Assembly (NCBI GenBank): GCA_037176725.1
Contig: JAZBRS010000023.1
Coordinates: 24,299,001 to 24,363,000, forward strand
Length of the DNA: 64,000 nt
Source of the DNA: Posidonia oceanica
Taxonomy: Eukaryota > Streptophyta > Magnoliopsida > Alismatales > Posidoniaceae
Direction of reading: 5' to 3'
This document shows, one piece after another, positions 1-11,298 of this stretch. Each line of letters opens with the position of its first letter. The stretch's first letter is position 1. The position numbers and the translations under genes are program-made. The notes beneath the pieces were generated by a model. That model was not told the DNA's origin and searched no databases. It saw only the letters and a program-made list of their open reading frames with translations.

Positions 1-818
1 GAAGTGTCGCGTGTTGATTGCTTGCCATGATTGGGTGTTTTCTTCCCTTTCGCTTTAAGATTAGGAACAACTAGAGACATGTTGCTCCCCTTCCCTTGGC
101 AAATAAAAACAACAAGTAAAAGTCACATCTAGGATCTACTAGAGACCTCAACACACCTCCACCCCCTGGGTTAATAAAACACGCAAGACTAAAAAATTTT
201 AATCATTTTGCATGAAGCATCATATAGGACATGCATCTTCTCACCCCTGAGTCTACCTATTAGTTTGAGAAGGACGGTCCCGGTCTCTTGTTCAGTTGTT
301 TTGGCACAGGGCAAGTCGATCGATCTGTCCTCCCTTGTCAGGGGTCGTGTCGGTGTTGCTAGCGGGTACAGCCCATGCTTAGGCAGGGTCAAGGCCACTA
401 CTGCACCACTCATCGTACCTGAGCTCTGGACCAGGGTCTAGACAGGAGCCTTATTTTCTAACTGAGTCGGTGACCCGCACACTTGTGAGTCCGAAGTAGA
501 CAACCTACTAAGACACAATAGATTGGTAGGAGAGAGCATGCTAGATAGCATACCATCTGCATGATTGCATTCATACCACCAACTAAACTTTTGCTTTTTC
601 CTTCAGGTTCTAACACCTGTTTGTTTGTTTGCAACAGAGATCAGTGAGCGAGTTCCCTTGTCGGGGCTTGAGTGTTTCATTTCACTGACGCCCCTGTTGC
701 ATCTCCTGTTTTCGACCCTCCCTTTCCTAAGCTATTCGCCTTCGCGAATATAGCTCCTCCTAGGCGTCTTTCTTCGCCTTTCCGTCGTAGCCCTGTTCTT
801 ACCCACTCTCGGTCAGCC
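1..818 (+). other. Element A leader (5' untranslated region), partial
   Basis: No coding sequence is supported. It aligns by eye with the leaders of B (35119-36271) and C (56367-57678). A T-rich run followed by CAACAG (acceptor-like CAG at 635-637) sits about 180 bases before the gag ATG, and an acceptor-like CAG is at the same place in B and C. The block at about 463-515 (GAGTCGGTGACCC... CCGAAGTAGAC) is the best conserved part of all three leaders. Small ORFs at 208-441 and 565-753 are not conserved as proteins. Confidence 0.75.
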
Positions 819-3391
819 ATGGCCCAGTGCACTCTTGAGCCTTTGCTCACTCTTGTTGTTCCGGAGGGTTCTGTTTCCATTCCTCCGACCCTTGTTTCCA
901 TTCCTCCTGTGCCTTCGGTGACACCGGGGTTTCCCCCTCTGTCGCCTAGGGCACCCCAGCATCCTGTGGGGCAGTGGTAGACTCACACTACTCAGGACCC
1001 AGTCACCGATCCTATCTTGGTGACCTATGCTCGCGCTCCTGAGGCACCTCCGCCCCCTCCTTCCCTGGGTTTTGTCACTTCTGACGCCCACCCTACTGCG
1101 GCGACTTCCACCTTAGGATCTTATCCTCCTGGACAATCTGAGTCCTCCCCATCTGGTCCCTCGCCGACACTGCAATTTAGTATTCCCACTGACGGGACTC
1201 CTGAAGAGCGGTACCAACGCTTGGCGGAGCTCGCCCAGATCTTTCAGGGCCTGGCTCTGTCTGCCCGCCCTGCTCCGGCTCCCTCTGCACTCTGTTCCTG
1301 CTCTCCAGGCATTCCCTGCTGTCCTGCCGCCCCGACCATCACCCCAGCTGCTCACTGCTTCGGTGATGGGGCCGCAGCCTCCCCCTGCTGCACACACTTC
1401 ATTCACCGCACAGCATGCACCTCCCCCACCTGGTGGCCAGCCCCTTGGGCTGGTTCGAGCATAGCACTTCTCTAGCCCACTGCCTGGCACCGTGCCACTA
1501 CAGTAGCTGTTGCTCCCACAATCTCCACGATTCACTACACCGCATCCTGCATATCCCCATCCAGTGCATCAGCAATTCCCCCCCAGCATACCTCACACCA
1601 CCCATAGCACCCACTGCATATCTGCATGGATACGCCAGCCATCCCGTTGCTTCACCAGGCGACGCGATCGTGGATCCGAAGGAGCACCTTGGTGCGACCC
1701 ATACGGCGTATGCAGTCCCTACCCCTGCTGTCCCATCTCCTTTGGCAGCAACTCCAGGATCTAACGATGACAGGTTCGCCGTCCTGGAAAAGGCACTTCG
1801 ACAAGTGCAGGGTGTGGACTTCCACTCCTACCAATTTCGGGACCTCTGCTACTTTCCAGAGGCGGTACTCCTACCGAAATTCAAAATCTCAGCATTTGAC
1901 AAATACAATGGTAGGGGCTGCCCCATCGCCCATTTGAAGGCGTATTGCGGAGACTTGGCTCAGCTTCAGGCTGATGACAGGTTATTAATCCGCCTGTTTC
2001 AAAAGAGTCTGACTGGCCCGGCCCTCAAGTGGTTCACGTCACTTGATATGGCCACCATTAAGACTTGGAATGACCTAGGCAGGACGTTCCTAAAACAGTA
2101 TTCCTTCAATCTTGACTTGATCCCTAAGCGCGAGGACCTCGTCGCTCTCAAGCAGAGGAACAACGAGCCGTTCGGGGAGTACGTTGGCCGTTGGCGCGCC
2201 CTAGCTGCACAGGTTCGTGATAGACCCTCTGATGAGGAATCTATCGAGATTATCATTAGGGGCGCACAACCATCCACTGGCGCTCTGCTTGCCATTCAGG
2301 CTGTCACTAGTTTTGCATCTCTGATTCGGGTCGGCACATGCGTGGAGAGCACCCTTCGGAGCGGCAATTTCCCAGCGCTCTCCGTCTTCGCCAAGCAATC
2401 CACATCCCCCACCGACGGCGGTAGCAGCAGCAACTCTAACAACAACGGCGGCGGCAACAACAACAACCCCAGGAGGAGGGATCCTCCGCGGCCTGCAGTT
2501 GTTTACGTCGACTCTCCTGCCGCTCCTGTTCACATGGTAGCTTCGCTCGACCCGAATCAAGTAGTGTATGCACCCACACCTAGTGCATCTCACACACCAC
2601 AGATCACCACCACCGCCCGACTAGTCTACTCAGCCCCATCGGTTCGGCAAGGACAAAACCAAGGGCAGAGACGGCCCCACCCTCAGCGCAACTACACTCA
2701 GTTGGTAGAGCCGTTGAGCGCCGTTCTTCCCAAGGTCGCATCACTTCTCACGCTCCCCGAAATCTGCCCACCACCGACTCCTCTTCCAAGGTGGTATAGG
2801 ACGGATCACTTCTGCAATTTTCATCGAGTAGTCAGGCACTCGACGAACAATTGCTTCACTCTGCAGGGAGCCGTGCAGGACTTGATTGACCGGAAGGTCA
2901 TCAATATCAACACTCGGGAGGCAGCATCTTCTTCCACCCCTCCATCAGCATCCCTCTCTGCATTAAGAGCAGCTCCTCATAATCCAAGCATCGTCCACCA
3001 GCCCCTGCTTGAGCATTCTGGCCCAGGAGGCGCGAGGACTTTAGGTGTGCACTCTCTCTTCTCCTCTGGGCCCGCTACGTCTATGGTGGACCCTTCTGAT
3101 CTGATTCAGGATCTTTCTATGCCCATCTCTTCTTCTCTTTATCTTGTGGCGCTTGCCAGCTCCGAGTCGGAGATTCACATTATCCGACTGGACGCCAAGC
3201 CAGAGCGTACTACTGCGAGGCCCGCCATACAACCAGAGGCTCAACCCTCCATCTGCCTGCAAGCCAGACCCCAACCAGAACCAATACAGCCTCCCCAGCT
3301 GCAACCTTTACTTTCCTGCCAATTGGCTAACCCCTCAGCAACCCCTCTCGAGCTCACAGCTCGTGTTCCCTTAGTTATTAACCTAACCTAG
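819..3391 (+). pseudogene. gag: Element A gag (capsid and zinc knuckle), broken
   Basis: The ATG at 819 (MAQCTLEP) matches MAQRTVEP in C and MARYVSEP in B. The first about 300 residues are Pro/Ala/Ser-rich. The frame is cut by TAG at 978 and shifts somewhere in 1290-1415; it then runs on to a TAG at 3389. The retrotransposon Gag/capsid domain lies at about 1830-2330 (KWFTSLDMATIKTWNDL and PFGEYVGRWR are visible). A nucleocapsid knuckle CNFHRVVRHSTNNC at about 2812-2856 has the pattern C-X2-H-X4-H-X4-C, so His replaces the second Cys of the usual CCHC. The usual Gly before the second His is Arg here. An Asn/Gly/Ser-rich run (2410-2480) separates capsid from knuckle. Gag would form the cytoplasmic particle around the RNA; this copy cannot make a full protein. 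Confidence 0.9.
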
Positions 3392-6300
3392 GATACCCAC
3401 CGCGTTCATTATGACTATGCCATAGAGATGTGTGCAGATGTCACGCGGTCGGGGAGGGTGTACAGACCCGCTGCCCCAGCAACCAAGCCTGCAGCCCCTA
3501 TAGCCAGGCCTAACCCCCCTGAACCTGCTCCCCCTGCAAACCAACCACCAACAGACCCATCCCCGCCTGTGAGCTAGCCTCCAGTAAGCCAATCCCCTAA
3601 TCTTCCCTCTACAAAACCTACCACCAAAACCACCATCCCTACCACCAAAAAAGACCAGCCTTCAGCTGACATAACGGCCCAGCTGAAAAAAGTCAAGGCT
3701 AACATATCCATCTGGGACCTGATCCATTCTTCCTGCGAACACCGAGAGGCTTTTCTCCGTGTGTTCCAGGCCACTCATGTGTCCTAAACCATCGAGCCTT
3801 CAACCTTGGAGAATATGGTAGGCATGATCGCGAAGCCGCAGGTCATTTCTTTCTCGAGCGATGAACTGCCTCCGACGGGGACTAACCATAATCAACCCTT
3901 GTTCATCACTGTGCAGTTCAAAAGGTTCCGCATTCCCCTCTCACTGGTCGACAATGGGTCAGGCCTTAACGTCTGTCCGCTGCGCACAGCATTGAAGCTC
4001 GGATTCAAAGCCGAGGATATCACGCCTGCTATGAAAGGAATGACTTCTTTTGACAACACGCACCATGACTCTCTGGGGATCCTGGTTATTCCTCTTACCA
4101 TTGGCTCGGTCGAATTCGATGTTAAGTTTTATATCGTCGACTTGGAGCCTTCTTTTAATCTCCTGCTTGGGCGCCCTTGGCTGCACAAGCATCAGGTGAT
4201 CCTCTCGACCCTCCACCGAATGATCAAGTTTCGCTACGACGACGATGTTACCGTTGTAATGGCGGAAAACTTTGACAAGGAACCGGTCGAGGTAGTCTCT
4301 TCTGTATCCCAGTCAACTGTCCAATTTGATCCTAAGCCGTCGGATACTTTGTACCGTGTTAACCGATTTGAGCCGGTTAACTTTATTCCTCTTCTTGAGC
4401 GTGTCAGCTCTCTAGCCGTTCATTGCAACCCTTCCAAGATGGTCGAGAACGTTTGCCGCAGGTGGGGCTATGAGAAGGGAACGCCACTTGGGCGTCACGG
4501 GCAAGGGATCGTCGAGCCGGTTACTACCGAGGAGTGCGAAAAATTCCAAGGCCTGGGATACGAATGGCAACCCCGCGACGGTGAGCGCCTGCATTCTGGG
4601 AAGTGGAAGCTCGTGATCCCTCGGGACCTCACTAACTTCGTCAGTGCAGGTATTCTTGACCCGAACACGAGCCCGACTACAGCCCAGCCGGCACCATGCC
4701 AAAGCCCCCCACTGCCGGCGAAGGAGTGGGTCTGCATAGAGGATTGTTATTCTGATGAAGAGCAACCTGACATGGTTATCCCAACACAGTCCAAAGAAGA
4801 AGCTCAGATCAGCCCTACAATCTCCCGGTCAGTCTGCCTGGCTCTCCCTTATCCTGATACAGTGGCAGATTCAGCAAGGTCTGTGTCAGAGATGATGGTT
4901 TCTTCTTCTGCAGCTTCAGTAGTGCCTATGACAGCCATTTCAGCAGCTCCAGGATCAGGAGTACCTCCGCAGGCACCAGTCGCTTGTCCACCCGTGGCCG
5001 CAGCTGCACAAGTAGTGAGGTTACCTTTTCCGGGGGTGCAATCAGTCAATTCAGGCGATGGCGTGACTCAGCCCGCCTCATCAGTAGCTCCACAAGCAAA
5101 ACAGGCAGCACCATCAGCCACACCGTCGTCAGTTTCAGTAGATCTAATGTTGTGGAAGACCCCCACCGCTACTACAGAGAAACAACCACCATCACACATG
5201 GTTGCTGGTGCTTCATCCCTCAGAGAAACCGTCCAGCTGTTGGACCATCAGAAGAGCACCTTTGCCTCCCCTCCAGCCGCAGCACTGTCCCTATCAACGC
5301 CCCTGTCAGTGGCATCTCTGACCAGCCTGTTTACATCTCTGATCGCTCCAGTGCCGCAACCAGTCGCGCCAGGAGGTCAGCCAGCCAACCAGCTAGTAAC
5401 AGAGTAGATACTCAGGCCGGTGATATGTTTAGAAGCCAGAGCTGGCCCCGTAGGCGCAGGAATCGCCGGGCAGGACTCTGAAGAGGTTGCTTGTGCCTAT
5501 TACGTCGACACACCCTCCGAAGACGAGGAAGGTGCGACTGCAGAAGCCCTGGTGGCTAACAAGCTTGAAGACTTGGAATTGCTCTTCCAGGAGTAACTCA
5601 CGGTGTTCGCTGAAGACGCCGCCGAGCAGCACACACTGAAGAAAGGGAAAGCCGTGGCCACGGATCCCTCCCTGCCGCAGGACCATTTCCCAATCATGGT
5701 CTTAGAAGAAGAACTGGAGGCAGCATCCACTAGACCAGATGAGTTAATCACTTCACAGCCTAAAGATGGGTCTAGGTGGTCTGTGCAGCGCATGCCCTGC
5801 ACAAGCGGCACAGCTGGCGACAGCACACAGATTCGTCACCTAGGGAACGGTTGTCCATCTCCAGTACTCCCCGCAAGCACACCTGAAAACGTGGAGCATG
5901 AGACAGTATAGGCAGCAGCAGTAGCAGACAGTGTAGTCCCAGTATTCCAGGCAATCCCAGCAGTGACAGTGGTGCCAGAGCAGTCAGAACAGATAGAGCA
6001 GCCAAATCGGTCAGCGGGACCAGGGGCCACTGAAGCAGGCGTCACCCACCGAGCCCACAAAAATACTCAGGTGAGTGTGACCATCCTAAGGCGTCATCCG
6101 GATCAAGAGGCGGAACCCGTCCACTCCTTCGAAATTACAGACGCTACATTTGAGAAGGAGATCCTCTCAGAACTCATTGCATGTGACGAAGAGGGGGATT
6201 TAGGCATAGATGAGAACGATGAATCGTCGCACGAGTTCCAGCCTTATGATGACGACCCGGAAGGGCCCAACCTCCACGTCGAGGAGGAGACGGAGGTTAT
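3392..6300 (+). pseudogene. pro: Element A protease and long Pro/Ser/Ala-rich linker, broken
   Basis: This continues the gag frame after the 3389 stop, with further stops at 3575, 3785, 5405, 5594 and 5909. The retropepsin-like aspartic protease is at about 3830-4240. Its active-site loop is LVDNGSGLNVCP (about 3947-3982), so the motif is DNG rather than DTG or DSG, as in B and C. The flap-side motif LLLGRPWLHKH follows at about 4163-4195. A conserved region follows in which GYEKGTPLGRHGQG is visible (about 4468-4506), then about 450 poorly conserved residues rich in Ser, Ala, Pro and Val. The conserved acidic stretch YDDDPEGPNLHVEEETE (about 6244-6294) marks the entry to RT. The protease would process the polyprotein; the role of the linker is unknown. 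Confidence 0.88.
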
Positions 6301-8230
6301 CAATGTTGGCACAGCTGAAGATATCAGAGAGGTTCGCATTAGCACCCTATGGCCGCCCCAAGCCAGAGCAGAGTTTATCGCATTCCTTATGGAATATGCG
6401 GACGTCTTCGCTTGGAGCTATGAAGACATGGTCGGCCTTGATGTCGAGATCGTGGTGCACAACTTGCCTTTAGATCCAGACGCAAAGTCAGTAAAGCAGA
6501 AGCCCCGAAAGTGGCAACCACAATGGCTGCTCAAAATCAAAGAGGAAATCATGAAGCAGCACAGTGTTGGTTTTCTCAAGGTCGTCCTTTATCCAGAGTG
6601 GCTTGCAAACATTGTGCTAGTGCCCAAGAAGGATGGCTGAGTCCGGATATGTATCGACTACAGGGACCTGAACAAGGCAAGTCCCAAGGATAATTTCCCA
6701 TTGCCTCATATCGACGTCCTAGTCGACAACACTACAGGCCACAAGATGCTATCTTTCATGGACGGCTTCTCTGGCTACAATCAGATCAGAATGGCGGAAG
6801 AAGACATGGAGAAGAGCTCATTTATCACCCCCTAGGGAGTCTTCTGCTATCAGGTCATGCCGTTTGGGCTCAAAAATGCCAGAGCAACATACCAGAGGGC
6901 GATGACAGCATTATTCCACGATCTCATGCACCAAGAGGTCGAGGTCTACATGGACGACATCATTGCTAAGTCTAGGGAGCCTGAGGATCGTCTTATCTGC
7001 CTCAAGAAGCTCTTTGATCGCCTGAGGAAGTACAAGCTTCACCTTAACCCCAGCAAATGTGTGTTTGGGGTATCATCCGGCAAGCTATTGAGCTATATCG
7101 TCAACCAGAGGGGGATTGAAGTAGACCCAAGTAAGTCTAAAGCCATCATAGACATGCCACCCCCCAAGACTGAGAAAGAAGTCAGAGGCCTGCTGGGGCA
7201 CCTGCAGTTTATCAACCGGTTCATTGCGCAACTTACTCCTATCTGTGAGCCAATCTTTAAGCTCCTGAAGAAGAATGCACGGATCAACTGGAGCGAGGAA
7301 TGCCAGGCTGCATTTGACAAGATTAAGCAACTCTTGATCAAGCCTCCTGTCTTGGTCTCTCCCGTGCCAGGGAGACCTCTGATTCTCTATCTTTCTACCA
7401 CACAGCATTCCATGGGTGCCGTCCTGGGCCAGCATGATGAAACCGGTAGAAAGGAGCGTGCCATATACTACCTGAGCAAGAAGTTTACTGATTGCGAAGC
7501 CAAATATAGCACCATAGAGAAGACCTGTCTATCTCTAGTTTGGGCCGCACAGAAGCTAAGGCATTACATGATGGCGCACCCAGTTCAGCTCTTGTGCCGG
7601 CATGACCCAATCAAGTAGCTTTTCCAGAAGCCAGCTATGGTGGGCAGATGTGTTAAGTGGCAGGTGTTATTGTCTCAATATGACATTACTTTCGTCACGC
7701 AGAAGTCAATGAAGAGGCAAGCAATGGCAGATCATCTAGCTGACTTCCCTTTACCTGAGTACCAACCTCTGCAGACACAGTTCCCTGATGAAGACATTCT
7801 ATTCGCTATAGAGGATTCAAAGCAGAAAAATCCTGAAGATGAATTACAGTGGCATCTGTACTTCGATGGCGCAATTAATTGAAGGGGCAGAAGCATCGGC
7901 GCTGTCCTATCAACGCCGCAGGGAGTTCTAATCTCCTTTGCAAGGAAGATGATATTCCCTTGCACCAACAATGAAGCAGAGTATGAAGCCTACCTTCTGG
8001 GACTACAAGTCGCACTCGAACACGACGTGCGCAAGCTACATGTACACGGAGATGCGATGTTGGTCATCTCCCAAGTTAACAGCAACTGGAAGACTAAGGA
8101 CCCTGAGCTGGTACCTTACCATGAATGCCTGCTAAAGCTGATAGGAGAATTTCAAGACATCCGCTTCACTTACATGAATAGGGCCAAGAACGCCTATGCA
8201 GATGCCCAGGCAACCCTGGCATCTTGGCTA
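6301..8230 (+). pseudogene. pol: Element A reverse transcriptase, degenerate RNase H and second (archaeal-type) RNase H, broken
   Basis: The RT frame is recognisable from PKKDG, YRDLNKASPKD, SFMDGFSGYNQI, MPFGLKNA and the catalytic YMDD at 6947-6958. Stops lie at 6638 (TGA), 6833 (TAG), 7616 (TAG) and 7880 (TGA). The first RNase H (about 7340-7730) reads LYLSTTQHSMGAVLGQ where active gypsy enzymes have an Asp, and LCRHDPIK where they have TDH, so at least two acidic catalytic residues look lost. A second RNase H follows with YFDGAIN (7859-7879), NNEAEYEA, HGDAMLVISQV and NAYADA supplying the acidic residues. A second RNase H of archaeal type is a known mark of the Tat lineage. The 7880 stop directly follows the first catalytic motif. 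Confidence 0.9.
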
Positions 8231-9574
8231 TCCATACCCGAAGGCTGTGCAGTGGACGTATCAGTCTCTCGTGTGGAACAACCCGCACACTGCATGACTA
8301 TCGAGGAGGCGGACCCAGCAGAAGAGCTCCCCTGGTACCACGACATTAATGTCTTCCTGGAATCTGGCAGCCCTCCACCCGGCATCTCAGCCATAGACAG
8401 AAAAACTCTAGCGCATCTGGCATCAAAGTATGTGATAGGGGCGGGACATCTATACAGAAGATCCTACAACCAAATGCTCCTACGCTGCGTAAACAAGAAG
8501 GAGGCTGACACACTGATGCTCCAAGTCCATGCAGGGACCTGCGGTCCTCACATGAATGGTGTACTGTTGACAAAGAAGATCATGCTCCAAGGCTACTTCT
8601 GGTCAACCATGGAGGCAGACTGCTGCCAATTTGTGCGCAAGTGCCATAGCTGCCAGATCCATGGGAATTTCATACATGCACCCCCGCAAGAATTGCACAG
8701 CATGTCTTCGCCTTGCCCTTTCTCCACCTGGGGGATCGATGTCATTGGCGCTATACACCCACCAGCTTCCAATGGTCATCGCTACATTCTAGTGGCGATT
8801 GACTACTTTACTAAGTGGGTGGAAGCGGCCTCCTACAAAACAGTAATTGCTGTGGCTACCGAAAAATTTATCAGAAACAATATCATAGCCCAGTACGGGG
8901 TCCCGCACGCGCTTATCTCTGATAACGGCACAAACTTCATCGCCAAGAGGATCGAAGACTACCTGCAAGGCTTCCACATCAAGCATCACCGATCCTTGCC
9001 TTATCAACCACAGATGAATGGCGCAGTAGAGTCTGCCAACAAGAACCTTGTTAAAATCTTGAAAAAGATGGCAAAGACTCATAAGGACTGGCATGACAAG
9101 CTTCCATACGCGCTTTGGGCGTACAGGACATCAGTCTGGACCTCAACAGGGGCCACCCCATATTCTCTAGTATACGGCATGGAGGCAGTGCTGCCTATTG
9201 AAGTAGAGATCCCCTCACTGCGGATCCTACAAGAAGTTGAGCTGGAAGAAGCAGAATGGGTCAAAGACCGTCGCATCCAGCTAAACCTGATTGATGAGCA
9301 TAGGTTGCAAGCCATACATCATACTCAGTGCTACCAAAAGTGCTCGGCCAGAGCATATCTGAAGAAGGTTAGGCCTAAAAGCTTCAATCCAGAGGATATG
9401 GTCCTCCAAGCCATCCATCTCCCCAACGGCCGAGGGAAATTCCAACCTAACTGGCGTGTCCCCTTCTTAATCAAGCGGATTTTCTCCGACGGCGCAGCAG
9501 TCCTTGAGGACATGGATCAGGTCGAGCAGTCTGAGCCGGTCAACTCATGCTACCTCAAGCAGTACTACCAGTAG
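8231..9574 (+). pseudogene. int: Element A integrase, uninterrupted within this segment
   Basis: This is the best kept part of A pol: no stop from 7949 to the natural TAG at 9572-9574. The zinc-binding N-terminus has HAGTCGPH (about 8528-8551) and KCHSC (about 8639-8653). The DDE core has WGIDVIG, SDNGTNF and AVESANK, with 35 residues between the second Asp and the Glu. The C-terminal GPF-type motif reads RVPFLIKR, so its Gly is Val. The reading ends CYLKQYYQ, like C. It would insert cDNA into the genome but cannot be made as part of a normal polyprotein because of the upstream stops. Confidence 0.88.
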
Positions 9575-11298
9575 CCTGCCGCCACCTAGCACACCTTTTC
9601 TTTCATACTTCTTGCATTCCTTCTTTCCCATGCATTTTAGGCTTGTTTATTTTTTAGCAAGAGGTTGTAAATGCATTATGTACATCGCTATCATAGGCCT
9701 GATGACGAAAATCGGAGATGCTTGCCTGCTCTGGAAGGAGTACCCTCTACCTCACTTGACACTACTTGGATGTCCTAACTAGTGAGGGAGCCACCATCCA
9801 TGGAGGACAGACGAAATGTCTAAACCCTTTCAGGACCTACACCTCAAGAGGGAGAAAACAATCCTAGGGTGTGAGGGAGTGTAAGCAAGACCCACATGCC
9901 TTAGCCTAGCCCCCACAGAAAACTAGGAGGCGAAGACAGGAGTTAACCTTGGAAATAGAGGTGTGTAGTACGACCTCGTCCCTCCAATTTGCCTTGGAGA
10001 GGATCCACATCCACGCCTGCAAATCCACAAGCTATACAAAGTCTAGCCCCTATTGTCTCAAAACCAGACGCCCATTACCTCTGAGTTAGGGACAGCGGAA
10101 GCCTACGAGCCAACAAAAAAAAAGAGAAGCAAAAAAGAAAGGGAACAAGAAAGAAAAGACAAAAACAAAAAAAAAAAAGAGAAAAAGCAACAACAAGCAA
10201 AACAAAAAAAGAGGGGCTAAAACAAAAGTCAGCCCTAGGAACAAAGGCAGGCAGCATGATTCCGCCCCTTTCCCTATCTTAGAGAGGAACCAGATTTGCG
10301 CTTGGGAAATACATAGATCCTATGGGGCCTAACCACTCATCCCAGCCATCACCAGGCACCCATCTTCTCCCCAGGCCAAGGATAGGGAAAGTACTACACA
10401 CCTATGCAGGAGCAAAAAAAAAAAACAAGAAAAATTGAAAAGAGTAGGTGTAGCTCCTTGAGAGTTTGGCATGGAGTCCGTCCTCACTACACCACCATCC
10501 AAGCACTCATAACACCCTTTCCAGAGCGCCACCAACAGTTAGGAATCCGAGTAAAGTCTGGTGAGTCAGAGACCGCTCCTTCCTTTGCAGCAGGCATCAA
10601 GCACTCCATATGCTGAGGGCGATAGATTTAGTATAGAGCATGCATGCATCTATTCGCTATCAAATCATCCCCCTCCTTTCCTCCCACTCTGCAAGGCTCG
10701 GTTCAACACTGGGACAGTACTTCTGCCAGGGCAGATTGACCGCCTCCAAGCTTCAGATCAACTAATCACTGCTAGTCCAGCAGCTCAGGGAAAGCATCAG
10801 TAGTCAGGGACAGGGCGATCCCTCCAGAGGCAGCAGGACAACCTTGGCACCCCCTGTGGCCCCCCTTGGGCCGTCGGGTCTACGCAATCAGGCACTGCCC
10901 CCAATCCCTGTGTGATTTCGCTCCGGATGGACAAAGTCTCTTTTCCGCTTGTCCCCTTGCTCCGTACAGAACAAGAACAAGCGTGCCTCCTTTGTGACTT
11001 CATTCCAGATGAACGAAGCCCCCTTCCCTTGTCTCCTCGCTCCGCACGGACGAGGACAAGGGTGCCCTTTGTTCGGCTCCGCCTCGAACAAGCGATGCCC
11101 CTTTTGCTTAGCTGAATGTGCTTGAATTCTGTGGTCTGATTGCTAGCTGTAGCGTTTGAACTGCTTTATCAGCTTTATATGCACATCTGCTTCTCTGTCT
11201 GCCAGTGTCATACGCCTGTACATGTTCCAGATTGATGAAACAGTTTTGGCTACAGGTACTTGAAGATTTCGCACCAGCTGTCTGCATCCTCGCCTGTC
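9575..11298 (+). other. Element A spacer between pol and ORF2, with A-rich purine tract
   Basis: No conserved protein is seen. The interval 10105-10215 is an A-rich, mostly purine tract of repeated AAAAAAG/AAAGAAA runs. Element C has an A/G-rich tract at the corresponding place (47080-47235 on its sense strand). Around 10900-11090 there are imperfect repeats of the type CTCCGNANGGAC / GAACAAG. Just before ORF2, GGCTACAG (CAG at 11253-11255) resembles a 3' splice site and is shared with C (GGCAACAG). The tract could serve plus-strand priming, splicing or translation; which one cannot be told. Confidence 0.7.

Noticed and set aside
208..441. Small leader frame of 77 codons in A as a possible extra ORF1
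   Set aside because: B and C leaders do not preserve the frame; only nucleotide blocks are conserved.
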